Source: Plutella xylostella
Lineage: Eukaryota; Arthropoda; Insecta; Lepidoptera; Plutellidae
Direction of reading: 5' to 3'
NCBI RefSeq assembly: GCF_932276165.1
Contig: NC_064005.1
Coordinates: 3,968,001 to 4,032,000, forward strand
Length of the DNA stretch: 64,000 nucleotides
The notes beneath the pieces were generated by a model. It worked only from the letters and a program-made list of their open reading frames with translations. It did not search any database and was not told the DNA's origin. Numbering within the stretch: the first letter of the stretch is position 1; every line of letters starts with the position of its first letter. Positions 10,722-23,500 of this stretch are shown here, in pieces. Position numbers and translations under genes: made by a program.

Positions 10722-12265
10722 GTACCACGGGCGACCCTCGGGAACTATACACTGCCCACGAGGTAGAGTAGAGGTAAGACAGGGTGTTGCAAAAGCGGTA
10801 TAGTCAGTTGGAATTGGGTAATTCAGGTGGTCATTCCATATACTCCTTTCGGCTTGTTATACTACTCTTGCAACTATCCTGCAGTAGCTTACATTTGAAG
10901 GATGACAATTAGGTAAATTTTGAGTTATGTTCTTGTATTATCGATGTCTTTGTGTATATAATAGTTTTTGGGTGCTGTCTCTTTGCTCATTGTAAATGTA
11001 TCTTTGCGTCCTGCTCTCAAATGCAGCCAAACTATATTAACTACACTCAACTTGAATATGTATAGTTTAAATTTTATACAATAGAAAAGAAATACTCATA
11101 CAAAACTAAGAGTTTGGTTTGCTTATTGTATGTTAATCGTCGAATTGAGGAATTTGATTTTTTCCGTGTAAATTAGAGAACAGCTAGATACTGGCCTTAT
11201 TTAGAGTGAGACTGGCTTTTATACAAAAGCAAGTATTTACGGTAGATATAGGTATTTTTGTATAATGTATTTATAAACAAGTTTTTACTAATACTGGTCT
11301 ACATGCATCTATTTGACCTTTTGTATGTAGGCACTCTTATCAATATGCCTACCGTTAAGTTTTTTCAATTGTAATTTTGTATTAACTTTTACTACGTTTA
11401 TCTAACATAAAACTATCTGAACCTCTCTGTATGTATTCACAAAATATGTTAGTTCATTTTGTTAGGTCATTTTGTTTATATTACTTACATATTGGTTTGT
11501 AATAGTTAATTAGTCATAACATAGTTTATTATGTATGTATTTGTTTAATATGTAATTACAGACGAATCTACCATATAAAAGTATTACAATGCAGGGTCCT
11601 ACAATATTTAATATTACCGTTTTAACCTATGACTTGTTTATTTATCTTTAAGATTAATTTAAGTATTATTATTAAGTATTATACGTACAATACAATGATC
11701 CGGATAAGACTTTATTTTTAGGCATATTTATTTAGCGTCTAGATTAAGTTATTTATTTTATCAGATATTGTCACAATAGTAGTAATTAGGTATGTCGTCG
11801 GGCAAAACAATTTGAATAATTCCTATAATATGTCACCGGATCTGTCCTATGTTTGAATCCCGGCCTCGATAAACAAAGTTGTCGTCAAAGACGCAGTTGT
11901 TTGCTTCAAAACTTATTTGTTAATGATCTATAGACGTTAAACAAGATAATGTGACGAGAGTCGACATGAGAGATTTTTTTACCTCACTAAAAGTTAGTGC
12001 CTTGCTAAGTATGTTCAAATATTTAGAATACTTACCTACATTTTTGTACTTGAGATTATGAAAATGAGATTCATTATTCTTACAATTATATTTTGTGAAA
12101 TAAATTTGTATTGTTTATTTTAATCCAATTTAGCATTTCAGTGTAACATTCAGCTTTGCATACTCATTATTTTATATTAAATCAATTTAACTCTAAAAAT
12201 ATATAAATTATGATGTAGTTTTGTTGCGAGCGTAAAAAATATTGCATCTAGATGGACGGTCGGAA
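10722..12265. other. Non-coding AT-rich stretch
   Basis: No exon, repeat boundary or RNA gene recognised. It is strongly AT-rich with many short poly-T runs. Confidence 0.4.
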
Positions 12266-12528
12266 GACGGTCGAATGGCGTAGTGGTTAGTGGCCCTGAC
12301 TGCTATGCCGGAGGTCCCGGGTTCGATTCCCGGCTGGGGCAGATATTTGTTTAAAGACAGATATTTGTACTCGGGTCTTGGGTGTTGTTATTTATATTTA
12401 GTATCTATCTATCTATGTATTTGTGTAGATATATCAGCTGTCCGGCACCCATAACACAGGTTCTGCCTAGCTTGGGGTCGGATGGCCGTGTGTGAGATGT
12501 CCCCACATATTATTATTATTATTATGTT
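12266..12528 (+). mobile_element. tRNA-derived SINE
   Basis: The head is tRNA-like. A box A-like TAGTGGTTAGTGG lies at 12281-12293 and a perfect box B GGTTCGATTCC at 12320-12330, about 27 bp apart. A tRNA-unrelated body with ATCTATCTATCTATG follows, and the element ends in an (ATT)n tail at about 12512-12528. These are an internal Pol III promoter and a simple-repeat tail, as in lepidopteran SINEs. Confidence 0.8.
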
Positions 12529-12531
12529 GTG

Positions 12532-13245
12532 TCGTTACCATCTCGGGACCATGGGGTCCCGGGCATTTGGAAGGCGTGCATGGGGCCGAAGCCAACATGT
12601 AGAGGCCCTTTGACAACATTAATCTATATGAAATGTGACACTAACCGACGATTTTCCCTGTGAAAACTATAGAAGTGAACCCAAGGAAAATCCCCGGTTA
12701 GTGCAGGACTATTGTAGGATATGGAGAAAACTAATACAGGGTTATGGAATGGGGTGCTAAATGGACTGGGTATCTGGGACTATGGAAGGACTATGGCCCC
12801 TGCCTGGACCTATATGTTTCACATACGGATAAAAAGGCAGGGGGTGACTCGCACACACATTAAATGGGCCCCCCAAACCAGTCGCTAGCACATTACAGTG
12901 ACGTAGCAACAAGGGGGCAACATGGCATGAGGTGCTGAGGGTGGAGAGGTATACCAAGGCTCTCAGAGCAATCGCGGATGCCGGTCAAGACCCCTACAAG
13001 CACTTACTGGATATACTTCCTTCCTCCGAGCATTTCTGCTCTAGCGGTACACCACTCAAGCCAGCCAATGAAGGCAAGCAAGAGGTGGGAGATCCTGCTC
13101 CTCGTCAGTGTTCACTCTGGACAGCCAATAAAGGTAAGCCAGAGATGAGGAACAGGGGTTCTCCCCGGCATCGGGTGGGTGGGGTCGCTAATGCCCAACA
13201 GCTCGCCACAAGCTGCCCTGCCGCATTATTATTATTATTATTAGA
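12532..13245 (+). mobile_element. Probable LINE 3' UTR remnant with ATT-repeat tail
   Basis: A moderately GC-rich block that differs from its flanks. It ends in (ATT)n at about 13224-13245, directly after the SINE that ends in the same type of tail. It contains two near-copies of AAGCCAG(C)CAATGAAGG / GACAGCCAATAAAGG. A 144-codon frame across it ends in a leucine run made by the tail and is not a credible gene. The family is not identified. Confidence 0.45.
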
Positions 13246-14226
13246 TATATATCATCTTTTTTATGGCTCATCGCCGTTACATATGGATGTTAACATCGAC
13301 CGACATGAAACATTAATATTTAGTACTTATTTGCTAGTACTTCGCGAGATGTTCGATGTATTTTAGAGTCCATTGTGTGATACCAACACACACACACATG
13401 TTTAAATAGTTAGAGCGGCGTGACATAAATTTAGCTCAGATAACAGTCTAAAGTACAATAATTCGCTTAAGTTTTATTACCTTTTCCAGTACATACAACA
13501 TAAGTAAGTACATAGGTATTCTATCAAAGCAACTTCCCTAATGAGATCTGAGCTGTGATGTCGGACTACTAATTGTACCGCGACGGCCATCGAGCGGGTT
13601 TAATTACAACTTAATTACAAATATACGTGTATTGTGAAGCGGAAAATGTAGATCCATTTTATAGGCAATGATATTGATCACTTTGCCGTGGTTTTGAAAA
13701 CAATCTCGTTTTGAATATAATATTGCATTGCCTGTGAAGTCGAGACCGAGACCACATCATTGTAAAATGTTATGCAAATCAAGTTTTGGTGGAAGACTGG
13801 TTTTTACATAATTGATGTGTTTGTACACATTGCTCAATAGGACATTCACGGCCACCACGCTCATCGATGACTTGTTTATTTATTACGACACGTGTAGTTT
13901 ACATGTCAATTTTATATATTTGTGCCAAATAAAACAAAGCATACTTATTAAAAATATAAATATATTATATTCCCATTAGTGTCTTAAATCTAAAAACTAT
14001 TTAATCGATTCTCAATACTACTTAGTATAATAGTCACGTTAAACAAAGTCACAGTACTGCGTTTCCGCGATCTTTGTCATACACACATCCTTACCTAGTC
14101 ATAGAATTATAGGCCTACACTTGACGATTCTATTTCGATCATTCTCATGGCATAGACAAAACAAAATCATTACCCTAATACATTTTTAAAGACGTCAATT
14201 TTTGCTGCGTCATCGCGTTCTTTTGT
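13246..14226 (-). other. 3' flank of the first NPC2 gene
   Basis: No gene. It contains a CA run at about 13388. A candidate minus-strand polyadenylation signal (TTTATT on the plus strand) lies at about 13875, which would give a 3' UTR of about 350 bases for the NPC2 gene. Confidence 0.4.
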
Positions 14227-17200
14227 TTAGCTGATCCTGGCGGGTACTTCGAAGCAGACGACGTCCTTGTTGTTGTGCTGCAGCGCCCAGTGCACCTTGG
14301 TGGACAGCGTGGGGTACACCTTTAAAAAAATAATTAAAAATGACTTAAAATATGTATTTCAGAAAAGTTGGTTTGCTTACAACAAGCTTAAGTAGGCACT
14401 AGCGTAAGTACGTCAATTATTAAATTATGTTGGGTCGTTGGTGTCCTAAATAGGTTTTTTAAAAACCTGTCGTAACGAACTGAAATGGGAGTGGGGCACT
14501 TGGCTCATCGGGAGGACGGAAGGTGGACAAAGGCGGTCACAGAACGGTGGCCTAGAGACGGACGCAATGCTGTTGGCAGACCACCTGCTAGATGGGCCGA
14601 TGACATCTGCAGGGTTGCGGGGAAGCAGTGGACCAGAGCGGCACAGAACCGGTAGATTTTTTGTACAAATAAGCATGCCTATTCCCAAGAGTGGGCGATA
14701 GAAGGCTGATGATGATGACTATAGCCAACAGTGGGCGATAGAAGGCTGCATGATGATGAAGGGCTACCGGTAAGATTGTTACCTTAAGCACGGGGAAGGC
14801 GTCGCGGTACAGGTAGCGGGTGCCGGCCTTCAGCGGGCAGCTGGCCTTCTCCCCGCTCTCCGTCTCGAGCTTGCCGCAGATGGAGGCGCCGTCCACGCCC
14901 ACGAACGGCAGCTTCACGCCGAACACCTCGGCCGTCACGTGGTTGCGGATGTCCGACATGTCTTTGTCTGCGGGTGGAATTAGTTGCGGTTGTAGTAATT
15001 AAAGAGCTCAAAACGGACGACTGGCGAGAACTTGCGTAGAACAGAGAGAAGTGGCGTCTTTTGGTAGCGGAGGCCAAGATCCACTTTGGGTCAACGAGCC
15101 ATCAAGAGTGAGTGAGTGAGTGTAGTAATTACGTGGAGGGATTTTTGTTCTGGGACTGAAAGATGAACAGAATTTGTGGTAGTGGAAGGTGGTATTAATA
15201 TTGTAAGGGTAGACTAAGTGGTGGTAGGCATGTGTATTTGGAATTATGTCTAGCAAATAATACAATTATTGCAATAGTTGCATGTTTTGCTAATAATCAT
15301 AATAATAAATACATTCCTAAAGTTATATGAGCAGAAAAACTTTTCACCAGGTATATAAAATAAAACAAATCAATACAAATTCAACGCCCAAAAGTGGACC
15401 GCGAGAGTACCGAGACAGAAAGGTCCTAAACGTAAGATGTTATCCAACTACCTAAAAGGCAAACTTTATATTAAATATTTTGATCGCTAAACATTTTTTT
15501 GTCCCACTACGAAACGGATGTAAAAAGTGTAAAAATACATTTCATGACAAAAACAGTAGTTTTTGCTGATGTGCTATTGTCAGACCGGTTGACCTTATGC
15601 TCACTGTAGTGAGTGGTTTAGCAGCTCTTGTAGGTATAATTAACATCTCCAAGCGAAGAAAAATACACGATTAGCTACGTGTTTTTGTTTTTTCCTCATA
15701 CCTTTTTATTACACGCCTTATAATTTCCCTATGTATATTATGTTGATATTATGTACATAGGTACACAATACATACCTATGTTTATACTTAATCAAATGCG
15801 ATTTTTTATTCCGGCAAATTTCTTTGTTCATTACAAAATCTTCTAAATCATATTTAAATCAACACTTTACACGTTTTTCATTACCAATTGGTAAATTATT
15901 TCAGCAACATACTAACTAAATCGTACAATTTGTGACGTTACAACAAGACTTCTAATCTTCCTCGAATAAAGTAAAAACTACCAAGATTTCTACAGTAGCG
16001 ATATTTTTAGAAAAATTTACTATTTTTGTTTTTGCCTGAATTTGATCGTTTTCGTAGCAAACACCAGTCCCCATACAAAAGACATCAACGCGCGTCCAAA
16101 ACCTTTCAAATGAAAGTTCTAATTTGTGTAATCAAACTTCGATTGGTCATAACTCGTAATGAGTAGTACATGGCATTATTTTACTAATTGTTTTAACCCG
16201 GTTAGGCGTGTACAGATTGGCAGTTCATAGTCACAAATTATAAGTATTATAAATTTTAGTTTATTGATGACTCGCTATTACGAATTCGGTAATAAGTGTG
16301 TTAAGTGATGACATAAAAACGCATGCGATTCTTTGTTGCATTAGGCTAGGCTGTGCGGGTACTGTGATTTTTTGTAGTGCGATTTTTTTGTTTCTAAAAA
16401 AATCTCTTGTTTTGTAAAATGCGGAGAAATTATTTAAATAGCGTGACTTTTAAAGATCTTTTTCAAACTGACGCGCTACAAAAATCGCAGTGCACGGGCC
16501 CTTACTCGTAATTCTGCTACCCCACGTGGCTATTCGTACCTATTTGCCAAAATATCCATAATATGTGGTCAGTACCTATATTCGCCAAACTTATTGCCGT
16601 ATTTGCCTATTGGTAGGTATTTGGCAAATACAGCAGTCGGGTTGCCCACTTACCGGACAACTCTCTCAGCACAAGCTTGCTTGTGTTGGGGTGCACCAAC
16701 CCGCACTAGGCCAGCGTGGTGGACTAGACCTAAAACCTTCCTTCACTGGACGTGATGGGTCGTGATGATGATGATGATGAAATACAGCAAACATCCAATC
16801 ACAAATACGAATATCCAAGTCGGGTATCATCATAAGGAGAGTGTGTGTGTACCTGGCGTGAAGCTGACGGTGATGGCCTGGTTGGTGCCCTTCTTGAGGC
16901 GGCAGGGCGGCGCCGCGCACTTCTCCAGCTTCACGTCGCTCGTCAGGTTCTCCACCGACTTGCCTGCAATGGTAAGGGGATTAGATTAATTATTGGCGAA
17001 TATGTATGAACATAATCGAGAAACAAGCAGCTGTTAACTACATAGATACAATTTGATGGGGTACCCGTGCCGTATAATTAACTATGTTTAATTTACGTAC
17101 CCATATTTAATATATTTTATAGGTACCGTAGTTTTTTGAGGTCTCACTGTTGATTAATCGTATTAAAATAAGTCGAACCGGCATCATGTACGTTTCTTTT

Positions 17201-18644
17201 GAGTTTTTCTACTTGTACCTACAGGATTTTTATTGTTGGAATAAATTAGACTCCTCACGCTGAGAGTACGTCACGCGATCTACTGTGTGCAGAACAAAAA
17301 CCTTATAAATAATGTATGGCGGTCTGCCGGCTCGTATGATCGGAATCATTAATTTTTGTTGAATGTGAGAACGGAATAATACATAATTTTAAATGCAGTA
17401 GGTTTTACGATTAACTTCTTTGTCCGATGTTTATTGGATATTTTAGTATCATAATAATGTATAAAAGTACCTACTAAAGCTTTATAAGGTGGTTAGGTAT
17501 AAATATATAATGTTATTATTATAAAAATATCTATAAATTCATTAAAATACAGAACATAATTAAGGAAGGCAGCAGGTATAGATCTTCAATCAGAGGTTGT
17601 TCTTGTGCACCCACTGACTTACAAACATGGTAGGGCAATTAGTGTTAAAAGCTAGGATACCTAGGCTAGATTTCATGACAAGTTGTCTGCAGCTGTCTCC
17701 CTTGACCTAACCGTGAGACTCGCCCTATATTTACTGTTTCTTTCATTTGCACGCGCAAGTTTTCTTTGCCAGTTTCCTGCTTCCGTTTAGAGAGATGCAT
17801 TTTGAATGGGTACTTTAAATAGCCATCGTAACTGTCTATCAATAAAATAGTACCTAAGAATAAGACAATTCAATTAACTAACGCTAATCGCTAGCGCATT
17901 TTTAACTTTAAAAAATAAGAACCGATTTTAGTAAAACAAAGAACACTTTCAATAATTGTAGCTTCCTTACTTCCAAACAACATAAATGTATTCATCCCAT
18001 TTGTAGTAAGTTACCTATCTAAATACTTATGCCTTACCTATGCTGTAATACAACGTTAAACCTGCTCGCAATTTCTAGTGTAATGAATTACTTCTAAGAA
18101 TAGCACACCTCTGCGGGTGAATAGAAAATGCACTTTGTCCACGCTTTGTAGTAAGATAAAGTGTCTCCGCTCCGTATAAATTATACATAATTATATCCTT
18201 GTCGTTTAAGCTTGCTCCTATCTTGTGTGTTGTGTTGACATATTCTTATCTATTTTTTCGGTTTATTCATAGTTCGTAGGGTCATGGGATCATGGTCACA
18301 ATCACAAAACTTTAATAAGTCCAGTAGGTACTTGATATAAGCACAGAGCTAACAAGCAGTCCAATGATTTTTCCCGGGTTCTATTGCAAAATATTATCTA
18401 GGAAAACACACGACACCAATCAACCTACAAGTTTCCTACGAAAACGAAACTGAAAAGTGGACAATCACACTTAACCGATGTAAATCCGGCTACAACGGTA
18501 TTTGGTAACTAGATCTAGATCTCGGCTTATGTAAAGGAGTGATTGTATTGCTCCAGTAATGTAGAACTGACCTGGGCACTGGCTGACGTCTGTGGCGGCG
18601 GCGGCGGCGACCAGCACACACGCGAGGAGGTAGCGGAGGGCCAT
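14227..18644 (-). CDS. Npc2: NPC2-type ML-domain secreted sterol-binding protein, 4 exons
   Basis: Exons on the minus strand: 18572-18644, 16853-16963, 14783-14967, 14227-14319. All junctions are GT/AG and the phases join to 153 codons plus TAA. The start gives a signal peptide (M-A-L-R-Y-L-L-A-C followed by Ala-rich h-region, cleavage near residue 17). The mature protein is an ML fold with the six NPC2 cysteines: D-V-S-Q-C, K-L-E-K-C, P-P-C-R, S-I-C-G, A-S-C-P-L-K-A-G and D-V-V-C-F-E. The typical Y-P-T-L-x-x-K-V-H-W strand precedes the last Cys. One N-glycosylation site (N-L-T) is present. NPC2 proteins bind sterols or other lipids in the endosomal lumen or extracellularly, and insects carry expanded sets. 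It lies just downstream of a second, divergent paralog on the same strand. Length is normal for the family. Confidence 0.94.
14460..14760 (+). mobile_element. RTE-type LINE C-terminal coding relic and tail (NPC2 intron 3)
   Basis: The plus strand encodes the RTE ORF2 C-terminal signature G-R-P-P-A-R-W-A-D-D followed by V-A-G-K-Q-W-T-R-A-A-Q. It ends in GGCTGATGATGATGA with a short reduplication of GTGGGCGATAGAAGGCTG at about 14690 and 14729. It is 5'-truncated. Orientation is antisense to the host gene. Confidence 0.8.
15000..15115 (+). mobile_element. LINE ORF2 C-terminal relic (NPC2 intron 2)
   Basis: The plus strand reads D-D-W-R-E-L-A, then an in-frame stop, then N-R-E-K-W-R-L-L-V-A-E-A-K, a typical carboxy-terminal tail of RTE-like LINE polyproteins. 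It is about 110 bp and dead. Confidence 0.6.
15116..16620. other. NPC2 intron 2, remaining part
   Basis: AT-rich, with no exon or clear element boundary recognised. It includes poly-T runs and short direct repeats such as GGCAAATA/TTTGCCAA at about 16540-16625. Confidence 0.4.
16630..16782 (+). mobile_element. RTE-type LINE 3' end, second copy
   Basis: Same family as 8965-9205: GTTGCCCACTTACC, CAAGCTTGCTTGTGTTGGGG, GGCCAGCGTGGTGGACTAG, then GACGTGATGGGTCGTGATGA and a GATGATG run. It lies about 70 bp from exon 2 of the first NPC2 gene, in antisense orientation. Confidence 0.7.
16964..18571 (-). other. NPC2 intron 1
   Basis: AT-rich intron between the signal-peptide exon and the first ML-domain exon. 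Nothing further recognised. Confidence 0.5.
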
Positions 18645-20535
18645 CGTGGAGCAACTGACGACTGACCGGGGCGAGGCGCGGACAAGCACTGATGCTTCCA
18701 CTCCTCTGCCCACTTAGTAGCCTCCCAGACTGCCGTATGCCCCCATCTCACCTCCGACCTTATGGCATCACAATAAGACTGCATTCGACTTGAACCGCGA
18801 CTCTTTTGTTGTCTTGGAAAAGTAAGGTGCGTTTGCACGGCAGCTTTAGTTGGGCCATTCAATTAATTAATTATTTCATTATGAAGATGTGCATTATCGT
18901 TAACCAGACCTATTACCATTCATGGGGGATAATTTGGTCAGAAGTTATTAGTCCAACCGTTGCTATAGTTCTGCAACCTGAAGTAGCTACCTAGTTAGCA
19001 CCTAGACTACAGGATGTTACCAAAGTGGTATACTAAGCCGAAAGGATCAGGGGGTCATCCTGAACCACTTTTGTACTACGAAATTTGGAACTGTAAACCG
19101 AAAAAAACTGCACACCAATAATACTTAGTAGAAAATCACGTGACCATCAAAGTTTCTATGGAGCAGCATACCTACTTACTATCCACATTTTACCAGGATT
19201 GCCTTTTAGAGTTTCTATGCAAACCTATAAACAACCTTAGATATGTTAACCGCACGGCGCGGGGCGGTTTGGTGGTTTCTTAGATTATTGTGTGATTAAC
19301 TAAGCACCTAAGTAATATGGTATTTCTCTTTAGCTTGCCAATCATGCTAGTGTAAGGAGTGGTTTTGTTAGAAATAATAAGAAAATGTAATATAATAACC
19401 AATGTTCGCACATCGGTTCGTGTTTCACACCGACATGGCAGTCGTAAAACACACGGCAATAAGGCACCAACATTACGTCCTCACTCTTGCCATATAATAT
19501 GAGCACTTGAGCTGCTGGTTTCGGATTATATCTAGATACACCGTATTGTAATGAAGAAAGATAAAGAACAAGTAGGCAGAATAGTAACCGTAGCTTTGAA
19601 CAGAAATAAAACTTTAGCAACCGATGCAATCACTTATCGCATTTCTTTTAATTCAAGGTGCTTGTCTGACAAAGTTACTTTCATTATGAAATTTTAACTC
19701 AAAACCTCAATACACACAACAAGTTAATAGTTAGCGAGACACCTCTCTTCGAGATTTAAGTTGGGTACGCATTATAGTCGCCCATTATTTTTCACGCAAA
19801 TGATCATCATCATAATCATTAGATTTTAAGGAACTAGACTAGACTGATTCCGTAAAATCAAAGAACCCCTGAAGACCTTAATATCCCAAATTCTTTTCTC
19901 AGATTGTAGACCCATAATGTTAATGTGCCTACAAATTAAATTAAGTTCTTATTATATTACACCCTACTGTGTATGCATAATGTTTTTAGTTGTCCGATCT
20001 TTGTTCTTCCAGACATTGTTATTATTTCAGGCAGTTTTCATAACATGAAATGAAACTTTCATATCATGTACGACTACAATGTCAGTCTTTTATTCAGTAA
20101 AACAAAACAATTTAGAATTTTCATAGTGTCGAAATTATATCCTCCGAAAGTTATAAAAACAAAATAGTAAGGGTTAAAATAAAATATATCACATTTCTCT
20201 AATCTAATACATATCGAAACAGTTAAAATACCTACGCATAATAATTTTAAATATAAAATTTTAATCTTGATAATAATAAGAATAAGCTGTAGGCAATCAC
20301 CAGGTATTATATGCCTTAGTTAGTGGATAAATGTACAGAAACGGCGGAACAGCCAATGCACCTAGTGGAATTTATTGATTTGCCATAATAATTTTCTAAT
20401 GAATTTATAATGCTTATGGGAATTTGCAGAATATTTATAATGTTTTCAACGTCTATTATTTTACCACCACTACACGTGCCACACCGCCACCAATCTATCT
20501 ACAAATCTCTATTTAACATCATAACTACAGTCAGA
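18645..20535. other. Interval between the two NPC2 paralogs
   Basis: No gene seen. It must hold the promoter of the first NPC2 gene (just above 18644) and the 3' UTR of the second. A TTTATT (minus-strand AATAAA) at about 20371 would give the second gene a 3' UTR of about 160 bases. I could not place a TATA box or initiator with confidence. Confidence 0.4.
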
Positions 20536-23500
20536 TTATAACTTTTCAACAGTTGCTTTAACAGTTGGGTTGACGCGGCACCTTCTACCGACTGGCGCTA
20601 TTCCATTCTTCGATTTTCCTTCTAGAGCTTTCTTTACGGCGCGGGGGGTGTGGAGTGGTGGTGCGGTGGCTACCGGCATAATTGCATTCTTCGATTTTCC
20701 TTCTAGAGCATTCTTTGCCCGGGGGGTGTGAGGAGGGCGTGCGGTGTAGTTGGTGGCGGCCGCTCGGAGCATCTTCTGCAGGGGGCTCTGGGTCTGCACC
20801 AGCACTGAGTAGCAGACCACCTGCACGCGCCGCTCGTTGTACACGCGCCAGCGCAGGTAGCCGCGCGAGTTCTGCGGATTATCATGTTTATTCATACAAA
20901 AAAAATGCAAAAAGAGGAAGTTCTGCAAATGTTACTAAGCACAGACGGATTTAACTCATCTGAGGGACCAAAAAGCAGTCAAGCTGAACCCTAACAGACT
21001 TTACAATATTAATTAATCTTTGTATAATTTATAAAGTTCAAAATGGCAGTCCTATTGCCGTAGTGCATACTGAGTTCCCTGCGACGAGGTTAACGTATCG
21101 GTAACGGATACGTTAACTTTATTTTCGGATAACGTACATAACTTACCTTACTATCACCACATTTTTAACATGCTATAGCTTACTTTCTCAGTAAGTATTA
21201 CGTTCGAGTCGCTTCTGGCGCCTATTACTAGATTACACTTAGTTGGTCTCCTTGTAAGTAAAACAAGTTATGCGTTTACCTTGTTATAATTATTCTTAAT
21301 TTGTTAGTATTATGACAAGAATGTATAATATGCATAAGTATAATATATGCTTTAAACGGAGGGACCCTGAGACCTTGTTATTGACTTCTAAGAAGATGGT
21401 GGTAAGCACGCAGTACCTAACGTTTTTTTTTGTTATGAGAATGGCTCCGGTATCGCACTAATCTTAATGGTTACAAAACGACATGCTGTTTGGATTCATG
21501 AAATATCTTGGTATATAGTTACCACTTACATTAAATATGTACTTTTATAGACAGAAGCGCTCATTCTAAGTACCTATAAAGTTACGAGTGGGTTAACCGA
21601 GACGTTCTGAGAAGTGCTTGTAAAGCCTGCTTTGAAAAGGGCAATGCAATTCGGGTAGGAAGTTTCGGAGAGCTGTATCGTGCAAGCTAGCTTAGCGCAT
21701 TACCGCTCCGAATCATCATTTCCTATTTGCAGGAAGGTTACTCTATACTGACGAAATACAAACGAACGAGAGCTGTCGTGCATTCAGCACGTTTTTAGCA
21801 ACGAGATAGAGTCCTGGCTAGCGCTCCGAAACTTTGTGTTTTTTGTCATATAGAGTGACCCCCTGGTTCATTACTGGACGAGTACGGGCTGATGATGTTG
21901 TTGTGTACTGACCAGGGCCATGTTCCGGGGCACGCTCATGACGCTGGTGATGGACGACACGCAGTCCGTGGGCACCGGGCACACCGCCATCTCGCACGGC
22001 TCTGCAAAGGTACCGGGAAGGTAAGTTATAGCGAAGGAAGGTAATTTTATTAACATAATAACTACCTAAATATAAATATAGGGTATTGTACCGAGATACT
22101 AATTTGCGGGGTGGGCCGATTATATAGAGGTAGAGGTGTTAATTTAAATTAGGATAAGTATTTAAACATTTTAGTTATAAGGAGAGTCCTTTCCTCCTAA
22201 GGTCTTTCAATTAAAATCAAGCATCAGATTTTTTACTCCTTGGTTGTAGCAGATGCTGATAAAGTAATCAGAAAAGCACGATTTTTCTTTAGAAATATGT
22301 CTATGTAAGTAAATTATGTGGGACGCCCTCCTGCCCGCTGGACTGACGACCTTAGGCGGGTGGCGGTTAGTGGTTGGATGAGGAAGGCCGAGGACCGAGT
22401 GTTGTGGCGCTCCTTGGGAGAAGCCTATGTCCAGCAGTGGATGATTATTGGCTGATGATGAAGTAAATTATACAATGTACTTAGTTACAATCAATTTTTT
22501 TAGCCTATATGCATTTATAAGATTTGCTATCGTACTTAATAAATATTTTTTTGTTATTGATAAATTACATTGATTAGCTGATATGTAGGTAAACTGATCC
22601 TAATGCATCATTTTCATTCAAGGTGATAAGTAAATTGTGCATGATCTTACCAAAAAAAAGTCCAACGTTACCTGGGGTAACTTCGGTATTCAAATTGATG
22701 TTATTTACGGTAATTATCACCTTCTGATCCAAACTGGAGGAGGCGAAATCTGAAACAATAATTGATTTTGTAAGTGATCGAACCGAAATTAGTCTATCCA
22801 GCCAGTCATAGAAACGCTTAAAATAAAAACTTATTTATAATTTATACTTTTGGCCGAGATCGTTGTGTAAAAGGGGCCATCTATATCCACGACATGTCCC
22901 ATCCACCCTACCCATCCATATTGGTGATTCATCCAAAGTAGGCAGTAGGTAGTCTATTTTTTCCGCTGCATAATATACTTTACATAGTGAATTTAAATAA
23001 ATAAACTATTGTTTTTCAGTGTCACGCCACCATAAAATACCAAATGCAAATTATCACGGAAATAAACGTAACTTTTTGGCATAGCCGTTGCTCTTCAACT
23101 CGAAATTAGTTGAAATTATGAACGATCTACTTAGTCATTTAGTTAGACCTAGACTAGTCTAGGTTGGTTGAGATAGGAAACAGTTAAAGTCGGCGCAGAC
23201 TTTGTACATCCGATATGTAGGTAGGTAAGGTACCTAATAGATTTCTTTAAGTATATCAGACGAGCAAAGTTATGGGCTATTCTATTCTATTCTCTGTGGG
23301 GGTGTAAGTACCTGCACCTGGCTCTCTCGAGTGGAACCTTTGTGCATGTCCCCAAGGTCTAAACTGCCTTCCTAAGCTTGGACCATTTCCCACCACGCTG
23401 TGCGGGTTGGTGGGTTCACATATCTAGAGATGTGCTAAATGCAGGTTTCCTCACGATGTTTTCCTTTACCGTAAGAGCGATGGTATACATTGTACTTAAG

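Noticed and set aside
12266..12345. tRNA gene
   Set aside because: Boxes A and B are present but the acceptor stem does not close and the sequence continues into a SINE body with an ATT tail.
12932..13366. 144-codon frame with a run of leucines
   Set aside because: The leucine run is the (ATT)n tail of a repeat; the rest lies in probable LINE 3' UTR.
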